A program made the position numbers and the translations under genes. Of a DNA stretch of 64,000 nt, positions 24,213 through 34,539 are shown one piece after another; the first letter of the stretch is position 1, and each line of letters opens with the position of its first letter. Location of the stretch: the NCBI GenBank assembly GCA_018343915.1, contig JABRWF010000004.1:248001-312000 (forward strand), given 5' to 3'. This stretch comes from Agroathelia rolfsii. Lineage: Eukaryota; Basidiomycota; Agaricomycetes; Amylocorticiales; Amylocorticiaceae. The notes beneath the pieces were generated by a model that ran no database searches, was not told the DNA's origin, and saw nothing but the letters and a program-made list of their open reading frames with translations.

Positions 24213-24910
24213 GGAACTACTGAGTGCCGAGTACGATGAAAGCCCAGAGCATTCAACGGATTGCTTTTCCAGTCAAAATGATATACCATAAGAAAAATAA
24301 TATCTCAATTGAATTTCCTTAGCTTACGATGAATGTACTAGATACACTCTCAAGCTGGACACCGGGCAGGAGCGCATTCAGTGGCGTAGCGGAGTTAATA
24401 GGTGCCGGGCAGACGGCCCGCGCCATTGGTGACTCACTAACGGTTTGCTACATCAGCAAAAAGGAATCATGTCAGGTTGCTCATATGCATATTAGTTCAC
24501 TTCACTCCTCATTTACAGCCTGTGCGAGATGAAGGATGTTCAATCTTCACTATAAAAAGCACTGAATCCAGTAAAATTGAGGAAAACAAACAATCCAGAT
24601 AAAGTATCGTACAGTTCCGAGGCACTCCTATAAGTTTTGCACGCCTCGGGAAATAATAACAATGGATGTATTTAAACGTAGCACTATGTTGATAACTCGA
24701 TGACTTGAGGGGACAGAATAAACGACGCAATGCCGACAAGAAACTTATGATGAGATGATTGTCCTTTGCCATCTATTAATGAGGGGGAAAGGGTATTTCG
24801 CAAAGAATAACACGCGAGCCTCAAGGGAGCAAGTGTCCTCAGTTAGTGGCCACGAGATCATTCGTGCTTGGCATGATAATTTGAACAATGAATATCCGAG
24901 CAGTGCACAA
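24213..24910. other. Intergenic region upstream of EZH2-like gene 2
   Basis: About 700 bases from the EZH2-like start codon to the 3' end of the MFS gene, both on the minus strand. It should contain the EZH2-like promoter and the transporter's 3' UTR. A small GC-rich patch at 24350-24430 contrasts with AT-rich flanks. No supported gene. Confidence 0.5.
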
Positions 24911-26880
24911 TCAGTTTGCTCGTCCCCCCTTCTCCAGATCACCGGAGCTCTGGGGAGTGATTGTCTTGGGCGACTGCTGAGAGGCATCGCTCTCCGGATC
25001 GCTCTGACTGCGCTTGCTAAGGAGCCCAGGTAGGGCAATAATGACGCTGCCACCGATGAGCATAGCACCCGTGAAGATGATGAGGTGGTCAAAGTGCTGC
25101 TGTGTGAATGGACGGGGCACGAATGCACCGGCGGTGGGTGTTCCAACAAGTGCAGCAAGGGCCATGAAGGGATACATTGAACCTGTAGGGGCATTAATAA
25201 TGCTCATGAGCCCAAGTCCAAGTGATTGAAAGGGCTAAGAAAAAAGCACCGCACCTAAACGAGCACCAAATTTCTCTGGTGGAGAAATCGTTGCGACATA
25301 AGTCGGCATGAGGGAGACGAAACCGCCACCTGTAAGGCCGTACAGGGCTGCGTAGATAGTGATGGGCACAGTGCCCCGCGATGGGAGCCACAGGGCAAAC
25401 GTCAGGATGCCCGAAATGAGTGTACATGGGACAAGCACGGTGAGTCTATAAACACCAAAATTTGAGCAAATAAATGTGAGAGGTATTTCGCTTTAGATGA
25501 GAGAGTAAAGGCTTACACGCCAACTTTGTCGGCCAAAACACCAGGGATGACACGGGCAAAAATTGACGTTGCGTTCAGGATGGCAAGCAGGTTACCTGAA
25601 AGGTTGCTAGCCATGTGGTGGAACGAGCCGTAGTCTTCAATGTAGAAGTATGGGATGAACAATCCGTAAACATATCTATGTAAATGTATTCAATTTCAGT
25701 CAGTCACAGGGGGTTGGAGGGGATGAAATCACGGGCTTACAAAAAGGAACCGAAAGCAGCGAGAACGTATCGAATATCTTTGAATCCATGCAAATCGATT
25801 ATGCCCGAAAGTGAAACGTGCTTCTTAAGTGGCAAACGAGTCTTGATGAGGAAGAAAGCAACAGTGAAAACAGCCAACTGGAGGAATCCAATGGTTCTGA
25901 TTTTATTGAATTTAAATTTAGTTTTTTGAACAGCTAAAAGTTGAAAATGTCAGCTGACCTCACAGCCCAGCCAAAACCGATTTCAGGAATAAGCCGTTGC
26001 AGCATAATGGGAATAACAGCTCCACCAAGAGCGGGACCTGAATAGGGGGAACAAAGCCAGCTAAGTACAAACGTCGGGCCGACAATTATAAATATATATA
26101 TATACGAACCAATACCCAGGACACCTAATGCAAAAGCACGCCTTTTGCGGAACCAATGGCCAGCAACTGCCATCAACTGACAGCATAATTTAGATACAAA
26201 TCAAGCAAAACAAGAAGATTTGCCAACTCACGGGTGTAAAACTATCAAGGCAGACCATGAATAAGATGAACTATATTATCGGTTTCTTTATTGACTCACA
26301 GCAATGCATTCCCAAAACCGGTGAGAAGCGCCTGTGCCAAGAAAAATTGCCAGATTTGGCCGTCTTGGCAAACGGAGAGGAACATCATGGAAAGCACGCA
26401 AAGCAAGGATCCCAGGGGATATATGACCTATGTATACAGTGTGGCATTAGGACGGGAGGAGTTGTCCGTGAGGGAGTTGTAAAAACTGACACCAAAACCA
26501 TACGCATCGAATATCCGGCCTGTTATAGGGCCAAGCCAGTAGACGAGACTGAGCTCTACAGCTCCAATTAAAGATATCGTTGAGGAAGAATAATTCTTCA
26601 ACTGATGTGTCGTATAGTATGATTGGAAGACGCCCTGCATATACTGGTGAATACCACATGTTTTGAAAGAGAAAAGGCAATAGCAACATACGAAAGCGTT
26701 AATAGCTCCGAAACTGACTACTGTGGCCAACGCACTACCCAGGATAGTCAACCAGGCGGTAAGACCACCATCAGGTGGGGGGCCTGGATCAAGAGATGCA
26801 TCGTTCGGCGGTGGGGCTGCCTGAGTGGAATCTTTTTGGGTAGCCTCGTGGTTGTTATCCCTCAGAGTCGTGGAGGACAT
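24911..26880 (-). CDS. MFS transporter, monocarboxylate-transporter-like
   Basis: Plasma-membrane major facilitator, MCT-like family, presumed to carry a small carboxylate or related solute. The ATG at 26880 gives MSSTTLRDNNHEATQ. The cytosolic N-tail runs into the family signature PPPDGGLTAWLTILGSAL (DGG..W at the first membrane helix), then NAF, joined across an intron to GVFQSYY. Further segments: VYWLGPITGRIFDAYGF, GHWFRKRRAFALGVLG, LGGAVIPIMLQRLIPEIGFGW, LAILNATSIFARVIPGVLADKVGV, YAALYGLTGGGFVSLMPTYVA and FTGAMLIGGSVIIALPGLL, consistent with 12 helices. It ends ...GDLEKGGRAN at a stop at 24911. At least seven short introns. Substrate cannot be predicted. Confidence 0.88.
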
Positions 26881-28745
26881 TTTGCACAACGATCACGGCG
26901 GGTCTTTTTTGTTGTTCGCAGGCAAGTGGGAAAACTGCAAGTTAGCGGGGAACAGCTTAAGAGCAGGTAACACAGAAAGACGAGCCAGTCGTCTGTCCAC
27001 GCCTGCGGGTTTACATAGCGAACAATGATGCAGCCTGATGACATATTTTTGGATGTGGCTGACGGCATGTCAGCAGCCTCGGTGACCTAGCCGGGCAAAT
27101 ACAGACATGGTCACCACACGATCAAAACGGATTCAACCTGAATTCCGGAGCATCAATTTGGAGCTCAGCGCTAACAGAGACACTTCACAGCTCCAGCTAT
27201 TAGAAAAAATAAAGATCTGAAGACACTGACATACTCATAATCATTGAATAATTACCTCCAGCACCCCGATGCTGCGACGACAAATACTGCGTATCATATC
27301 TAGTGGTGCATGTAAGAGCCGTGCCGAGCGCCGCCGCCTTACAAGCTCAAAGCTCGAAGGTCACGTGCAATTACATTCAACCCGACGGGAACGGACGGCA
27401 GGTCCGGCGGGGCCGGTGATCAAGGGAACACCCTACGCATGTATCTTGTCTCCGCAATCTATGTCTCCGTCTCCTGCTCAACTGCTGGGCTATAAACTGC
27501 CGTTATGGAGGATCTTCGCAGCCTTGCCGTCCATGCGCGTCGCACTCGCAGAATTTAGCACCTAATTTATCAATAGGGCCCACTCCGAAGCTGCTGCATG
27601 TACTAATAACTCACTCCGCGGAAACAGCGCCACCGACGTCGCGCCGGCGCAACTTGAAATAGCTTGCACCATGATCATAGATCTGTACATACCGCGTCAA
27701 CATTACATCCTTTCAACTCTTTGGCCTATTCTCAAGATGGCACAATGTCGATCGATCCTATGTTTGTTCAACGCGAAGCATCAAATTAGATACGACTACT
27801 AGTATTTCATTACTGGCATGCCAGTGGTTAGTGGTATATTCTTCAGCTGGACCGTGGATATCTCAATTTCATGGTGGCTGTCAATCCAGGAACATATCTA
27901 CATCCGCCATCGTGATGCTACATATATCCTTGCGTATTCCAGGTTGATAATAATGTTCCAGACCCGTGATGTATATTGTCATGACTGCCCGAGCCTCGCG
28001 GACGGTGGCTTTATTTAACAATCAAGTATCAAATTACCTCAGCATACTAGAATACAGTTTGACCTGCCCAAAGCCCTATCCTTTGGAGCTCTCGGTTGCT
28101 CTCGCCCCTAACTCCTCTACTTTTTTTTTTCGTTTGGTCTTAAGCTGTACCATATAAGCAATAACATCATTTCAATAGTTTACCATCTTGTTATGCGAGG
28201 AAGCCAGAGCCTGTAAAGAGTATAAGTTTAAATAAACTCCCCTGTGATAAGGTAGATGCCATCAAAAAGTAGAGAACCGGAAATACTGGATTCGGATAAG
28301 CGCTGGAGAACTTCCCCAAGAAGGCGGTATCATTCTTGAATATATATAATATCACCGTATACTGCTACCAGCAAATCCATGTAATAGAAAAAGCTCTACA
28401 GTTACTTGAGCCAAATGTTTTATATTCCATAAGAGACGCAATGTCTAGCTTAGATTACTTTCTCCGACAGCGCATAAACATATCATGACTAGAGAAACAC
28501 ACTGGCATCAATATATATATATATACTGTTGAGAGTTGGTCAGGTATTCTGGGATGCTTCTGTGAGAGATTCTTCGATACACTGTAATTCAATGCGCACT
28601 TTTTGGCTTACAGCAGAGTTTTGCAGTTTTGCCTGTTGAAGAGTTTCCAACAGAAGCTTAAGACAGAGGATTGGTAACCTGATGATTTAATAGCAGTGTC
28701 AGGCCTGAAAGGGATATTCGGCGTAAGATGAACATCACAACTTTT

Positions 28746-28774
28746 ACTATACCTTGCTGGTAGCAAGGTATAGT
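28746..28774. repeat. Perfect inverted repeat (13-bp arms, 3-nt loop)
   Basis: ACTATACCTTGCT, loop GGT, AGCAAGGTATAGT. The arms match at every position. It lies in a gene-poor stretch with no flanking T run; function unknown. Confidence 0.85.
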
Positions 28775-29457
28775 TGACAACAAATATCCTATAGGAGTGT
28801 TAGGGGTCGAAGGGTATCAATAGCAGCTGACGGCGCAATATGAGCTTTTGAGGAGATGATATAACGATTATAATCGATAAATATGATAAGAAGGTGCATG
28901 GTTGCGCTTATAATTTTCTATCATGACACTGCCCGGATGAACCCGAGTTAATAATGCTGGTTTAGTCTGTAGTGCGGCCGTATGAAAATGAAATGAGATG
29001 GATGTCATCTCGCAGGTACGGTGAGGAGGAGTTCGACTTGACGAACGTCACGAAAGTTCAACACTATAGGTTTGAAGCACTATCTCTTTACGAAAGCCGA
29101 AATTTAGTCAAGATATTTCATTGAGTACTAATACAATGCAGGGATGTCGGTAGGCCCAAACTTGATTTACAAGCGATGAGTCTTGACTATTTGCGGATTT
29201 ACATTGATCATATAAACGGAGAGATTCCAAATGAGGTTCAATGAGGTCAACAAAGCTTTGTAATCAGCAACATGATGAGGTTCGATTATAGTAGCAGACT
29301 GACATTTATGCTATGTCCACGGGGAGTCTAAGCACGAGGCGGGCATGAGACAGCACATACATACACCAGAAACCGGGCCTCATGTAGGTGTGTATAGCTG
29401 TATTGTGTCCGAGCAGCGTACTACTATTGTCATCGTCCAGAGAGTGACCATGAACAA

Positions 29458-29485
29458 ACAACAACAACAACAACAACAACAACAA
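29458..29485 (+). repeat. (CAA)n microsatellite
   Basis: About nine CAA units in intergenic DNA. In one frame it would encode polyglutamine, but no supported gene covers it. Confidence 0.85.
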
Positions 29486-30011
29486 AAGTATAAGTCTGAG
29501 GGGTCGAGGCCAAAGAGATACCGCACAATAGAGTGCAAGTTCAAACTCCGCTTAGACGCGACCTGCAGGGTGTCGGAGTTTGAAGCCAGACAACTGACCG
29601 TGCTGGGATGACGCAGCTGAGTTTGCCAGGTGCATGGAATTAAAGTACAGGTGAATGGGTGTTACTCTCAAAAAGATATTTACCTTGTATGCTGAGGATT
29701 GCTGTTGTTTTTTCTGAGAAGGGGGACACAAACGAGTGGCCGAATGGGGAGTGTACAGCCACCAATGCCGGCGGCAAGAGAGCGGGGGCGGAGATTAAAA
29801 GTACAATGTGCGCTTCTGAAGCTTTTGTTCCCGGATTTGAGCAAGGATCGACAAAAGAGATATTGCGTCGTTTATAAGAACAAGAGCAATGGACCAACAA
29901 CGTCCCTTCGCTCACTCTGCCCTGCTTTCTTCACTCTTCTCCAGCTGCTGCTAGTCTTGCAGTTGACTTGCTCCTTTGGTAATTTGTTGTATCTTTTTTT
30001 AACGACTTCTC

Positions 30012-31893
30012 ATGATGAACTCCTGTATGTAACCCCCCCCCCCCCCTTCTCCAACATACCACATGAGTCTCATTCTTGCCATTTTGTCCTCCAGTCTTCG
30101 ACAGCCCTAGATTAAGGCGCACACTGCGAACTCGCACTCGCAAACTTATCAGACCTATTTCTGACCGCTTTTTGCAAACGATTCCCGAGCTTTCTGAAGA
30201 CGAGCAGGCACCATTAAACCTGCGAAGTGATTCGCCATATGCCTACGAGTCTCCCATTGACGAGGCCAAGAGGCAAAATCTTGGCGCTCGTGCAAAGCGC
30301 GCCTCAGGCGTATTCGTTCTCACTGCTCCTCTCGAGCGTGTACGATCGTTGAGTGAATACAGCTTCGACACCGATCAGCTGCTGGAGTTGTACCAGTCAC
30401 CTCGATCCCCGCAATCCCCCCGTCGATTCTCTCGCCCTCTGCCACCAATTCCAGATATGACCATACCATCATCTCCTGTGGAATCTGAGGAAGAGCCTCT
30501 TACACTCGTCTCTCACAATGGCAGAACCTTTGACTTCCCCCATCCTCCTCTTTCACCTGTATCTATTGCTACATCCTTCCGTCAGGAAAATTGTACATCT
30601 CCCTCTCCATCAATCGCTGCATCTCATGACTCTGAGTCGACATCTAGCCCCCGCTCAGAACCTGACGAACTCCCTACGCCTCCCACGTCAGACGACGAAT
30701 TCTGCCTTCCTCGTGCTGTCGTCCCAAGGCGTGCTTGTATCAAACCCTTGTGTATTCCTTCCAAGTCCCTCCCTCGAGTGGTCTGTGTAAACGAAGAGGA
30801 CGAAGACGATGGGCATGAATTCTACATGCAAGAGCTCAAGGATTTATTCGAGCCTGTTGTTCCTGTCCAAGAAATTTCGGCCCCTGCAGCCTCCTCCACG
30901 CCCAAGCTACGCCCGGATTCCATTTGTCGCCCGCCTTCGCCTCCTGTTTCCTCTGCATGGCGCAAGCGCTCCGCTTCGAAGAGGACGGCACGACCGAGCG
31001 CCGCCCTCGATCCAGAGATGGCTTACAGCAGGAAGCGTGTGTACCCTCCTGTTCCCAAGCGCGCGCCCCCGCCCCCGCCTATGCCGGCAGCACAAAAGCC
31101 ATCATTGTCGCCCGTCTCACCTCGTCCTCCGCCTCGCTCAACGATCCCGGATGATGTTGATGAGACTGAGGATGTTGTCTCGTGTGTGAGCATGTACTCG
31201 CAGGAGGTGGATATCCCCGAGTTCGACTTTGACTGCGAGGTGGACGTGCCCTTGAGCCTGCCTGTGTCTCTGCCAAGCTCGCCACTGGACATCCATATAG
31301 ACGCTGTCCATGGTATCGAGGAGCAGTATCTGTCCCGCGCCCTTCCCGAGATTCCAACTTTCGACAATGATAATGACGATGAGTATATATTCTCGGTACC
31401 CAACTCGGCTTCGTATCTCTCGATGACACCCGGGCTCGACACGGATTTCCAAGCTCAAGCGCAAGATATGTACCAGCAAGGGCTGCGCTCGCGCTGGTCC
31501 TCCTCGACACTTTCATCCGCTGCTGCGGACGCATCGTCCCCGACAGTGGCCACCAGCGCCGCTGCCGGCTCGTTTACGCCGTTGCTCAGGTTTTACTTTG
31601 GCTCCAGGTCGAGCGCAAAGCCGATCCCGAAGCATTCATCTGTTGCGACGACGGCGTCTCCGTCCAAGGCCACTGTGATTGCTGCAGCAGCACCAGCAGC
31701 GCCGCGGACGTCGACGTCGTCCAACGCCAGCGCTAGCGCTGCGTGTGAGTCGCATGATGATGATGATGCTTTGGGTAAGAAACTGAGACGACGCGGGAGT
31801 ACGAGCACCGTTGGTAGCGAGGAGAGCTCCAGCAGCTCTGGCTCTGGCCTGAGGAGGAAGCCGATCCCGGTAGAGATGTTCCTCAGGTGTTGA
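30012..31893 (+). CDS. Ser/Pro-rich disordered protein of unknown function
   Basis: 603-residue protein. The long reading frame lacks an ATG near its 5' end. A 13-nt first coding exon at 30012-30024 (MMNS plus one base) followed by a GTATGT donor and an acceptor at 30094 joins in phase to give MMNSFFDSPRLRRTLR, and 13 + 1799 nt is exactly 604 codons including stop. The body is basic then Ser/Pro/acidic-rich, with many SP pairs (SPRSPQSPRRFSRPLPPIP), a polyproline patch (RAPPPPPMPAAQKP), an acidic NDNDDEY segment, and Ala/Ser/Thr runs before a basic C-terminus (KKLRRRGS, LRRKPIPVEMFLRC). No folded domain, signal peptide or membrane helix is seen. The SP sites suggest a phosphoregulated scaffold, which is inference only. 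Confidence 0.72.
30033..30046 (+). repeat. Poly-C tract (14 C) inside the first intron
   Basis: Homopolymer eight bases after the 5' splice site of the intron at 30025-30094. Likely length-variable. Confidence 0.85.
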
Positions 31894-32346
31894 ACACCTT
31901 TGTAGGATTTCCTCCGCCCATGCATTGGATCGTGCATATCCATATCTTTGTTGCTGTGTTTGATGTTCAATTGTCATGTCCATTTCACGACTTGTCATGA
32001 TTTCGTTTTTGGGTCGCTTTTTTGTGATTTTTCGAATATTTTCCAACTGTGTATACCTTCTTTTTTGCTTTCTTGTTCACCGCTTCCTTTTTCTTGCTTG
32101 AAAATAGCAAACTATTGAACATTGTCTTCTCTACTATACGCATTGTCACGTTCATTGTTGTATTCATCGCATTTTGTTCTTTGCATTACCACGGACTATA
32201 TTGACCACACAGCAATCTGTGTCTTGACGATTATCACATACTATCTTTGTCTTCCTTCCATATAGTTGTTTTTCTTGTAGCCTTAAATTCTCATACTACG
32301 TTATATTCGCACAATCGTATTTCTTGTTAATGATCTGAAAAAAGGG
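31894..32346. promoter_or_regulatory. Intergenic region before the eIF4E-like gene
   Basis: 453 bases between two co-oriented genes, pyrimidine- and T-rich on the plus strand, as in many fungal 5' regions. It should contain the 3' UTR of the upstream gene and the promoter of the eIF4E-like gene. No specific motif is claimed. Confidence 0.5.
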
Positions 32347-34022
32347 ATGAGTGACTACCCCGTGAGCAATTTGGGCATCACTGAAGGCGATGATGATATC
32401 ACAACTTGCTCTGGGCGTGCATCTTCTCCACGAACCGCCATGAGCAATACCGGCACTGCACCGTCCACAGAACAACCACAACAGCAGCCGTCTGTCGCTG
32501 CACCCAAGCCCGAACGACCGCTGGGCGCTGGCCGTCTGCCCTCGCTCAACCAGCTCGCGGCTCGAATCAACAGCAGCAACAGCGCCGCATCATCCGCGGG
32601 CTCATCTTCCCGTCCGCGCCTGGACCCCTCCCTCCTCCTGCGCACGGGCTCGTCTGCGTCCGTGTCGACGACGGCATCGTCCGCGACGGCAGCATCGGCG
32701 GCCGATTCGACCGCCGTACAAGCGCCCTCGACACGCTCGACTTCGCCAAATGCGATCGCGATCTCGCCGCCGCTGTCGACGACGCCCGTGCCGCCCGGGA
32801 GCGGCGGTCTGGATGCGGTCAGCGATCGTCAGCTAGAGCCGTTGACGTCGGAGACACTGGAAAGGCTCGATCGACAGGAGGGAGCCACGCCTGTGTTGGA
32901 TGCGAGCGCGAGCAGCAATGGGGGCAACGTGAGGAAGACGCGGGTGGGGTACAAGAACATACCTAGTCTGGATGCGATCACCGCTAGGTTGGTCAAGGCG
33001 CGTACGCTGAGTATCGATGGGTCCGCCAAGCCGCCCGAGCCGGAGATGGTGGAGGATCCCAAGACGCCGGGTGTGCTGGCTAAACCGGCTGAGCATCCGT
33101 TGCAGTTCTCATGGTATGTATCTACTGTCTACTTGTGTAACTTTGTAGGATTTGTTATTTACTGGGGATGTGACGGCGATCTGGTGCAGGACGATTTATC
33201 ACGACTCCAAGGCGAACTTACCCTTCACGCCTGCTACGGCTACAAGCGGGCCACCGTCGGCCTACCCGCCCCCTGAATCGGGCGATTACGAGGCGGGTCT
33301 GACCATCATCGGCGACTTTGACACGGTCGAATCCTTCTGCCGGTACTTTAACTGGCTCAAGCCCCCCTCGAAACTGGAGCGCAACTCCAACTACCACCTG
33401 TTCAAGTCTGGCATCAAGCCGATGTGGGAAGACCCCGCGAATGCCAATGGCGGCAAGTGGGTGCTGACGATGAAGAATAATCCACAATTACTCGATCGGT
33501 GCTGGAGCTGGCTTGCGATGGCGCTTATCGGTGAGGAGCTTGAGGAGGGCGATGATATCTGTGGCGCTGTCGTCAGTCTTAGGACCAAGGTGGATCGTAT
33601 CCAGGTCTGGACGCGATCCAAGGACGACGTGGAGAAGCTGAACGCGATCGGCAAACGGCTTGTGAAGCTCCTCGATGTTTCTGAGGCGGATGGGATTGGT
33701 CTCGAGTTTACGGTGCGTTTCTTCTTTCTGTCATTTTCTTTTTTTCTTATTTGTCTGCCTTTAGTACAACACAGACGATCGTCCCCTGCCCAACAAGTTC
33801 CTGTCTATTCAGGCCTTGCCGCAGACCTCGTTCAGATCCAGCTTCCATGCTGGCAAGCCCGATCCTCGCTATGCCAACAGCCCAGTTGCTCCCCAAGGGG
33901 AGAAAGAGGCGCCCGCTGGCACACCGATCTCGCCTGCAGGAAACGGGACCGCCTTTGGTTCGTTCTCTGCCAACGGGATTGGACGGGGCGGAGCGGCATG
34001 GCGTGCGAGCCATGGGAAGTGA
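32347..34022 (+). CDS. eIF4E family cap-binding protein, class II (4EHP-like)
   Basis: mRNA 5'-cap-binding protein. Three exons (32347-33113, 33190-33712, 33765-34022) splice to 515 residues. The first ~250 residues are Ser/Ala/Pro-rich and disordered. The core begins at HPLQFSW, spliced to TIYHDSK, and continues IIGDFDTVESFCRYFNWL, YHLFKSGIKPMWEDPAN, GGKWVLTMKNN, LLDRCWSWLAMALIGEE and ICGAVVSLRTKVDRIQVW. KPMWED supplies the second cap-stacking Trp and the Glu that reads 7-methylguanine. The residue where canonical eIF4E has its first stacking Trp appears to be Tyr (TIYHDSK), and GGKW plus ICGAVVS agree with the 4EHP/eIF4E2 class. It therefore may act in repression or specialised translation rather than bulk initiation (inference). 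The C-terminus is low-complexity, ending SHGK. Confidence 0.9.
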
Positions 34023-34539
34023 GAGCTCGGATAAGAAGCCTGTATTTTGTGGATTATTGCCTCTTGGACGTTTTTTTACGGTCAGTATTACAACTTGGTC
34101 AGGGATCATCATGTTTTTTGCTGACTCAATTCTACAGAAAGATACGATTCATATTGTTCAGTTTTTTTTTTATATGTATACTTTAGCTGACAGAGATTTG
34201 AGTGTATATTCTGCTATGCGAACATACAGACGTCGATTAACATGCTTGTACTAATAGTTTGCAAACAAGCATTTGTTACTGCAAAGAAGATCTGTTTGGA
34301 TGATTCCACTGGGTGATTAATGATATGATATCTGACGATATCACGTGTCTGGGGAGGCTAATCTGATGATATCTTGATCTAATCGGAAGCAAATGATACA
34401 TAGTCACGTGATCCAGGGCTGGTCATGGGCGTCTTCTTTACAACTTCACAGTCAACGACGAGCGACGCAGTACTGGCGCGGGGCAGACCACAACCGAACC
34501 CACTCTCTCATCGCACACTCGCTGCTTGACAGAAACACC
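34023..34539. promoter_or_regulatory. Intergenic region before SIN3
   Basis: 517 bases, AT-rich in the first 350, then more balanced. Repeated GATATC/TGATATC words occur between 34320 and 34375 (four GATATC sites within 50 bases). The SIN3 start codon follows ACACC at 34540. Promoter role inferred from position. Confidence 0.5.

Larger units (their letters stand above)
26881..30011. other. Gene-poor region of 3.1 kb
   Basis: Starts with the MFS promoter and continues as AT-rich sequence. Contents: a GC-richer patch at 27290-27560 without a convincing exon, a TA microsatellite near 28509-28524, a perfect hairpin at 28746-28774, a CAA repeat at 29458-29485, and the promoter of the next plus-strand gene just before 30012. 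Short open frames here lack splice partners and recognisable domains. Confidence 0.5.

Noticed and set aside
27269..27565. 98-codon plus-strand frame in the GC-richer patch
   Set aside because: Basic, patternless composition, no splice context, and no recognised homologue.
30907..32046. Minus-strand open frames of 110-150 codons opposite the Ser/Pro-rich gene
   Set aside because: Antisense shadows of a low-complexity coding exon without domains.
33747..34112. Minus-strand frame opposite the end of the eIF4E-like gene
   Set aside because: Overlaps the conserved plus-strand exon; no recognisable product.
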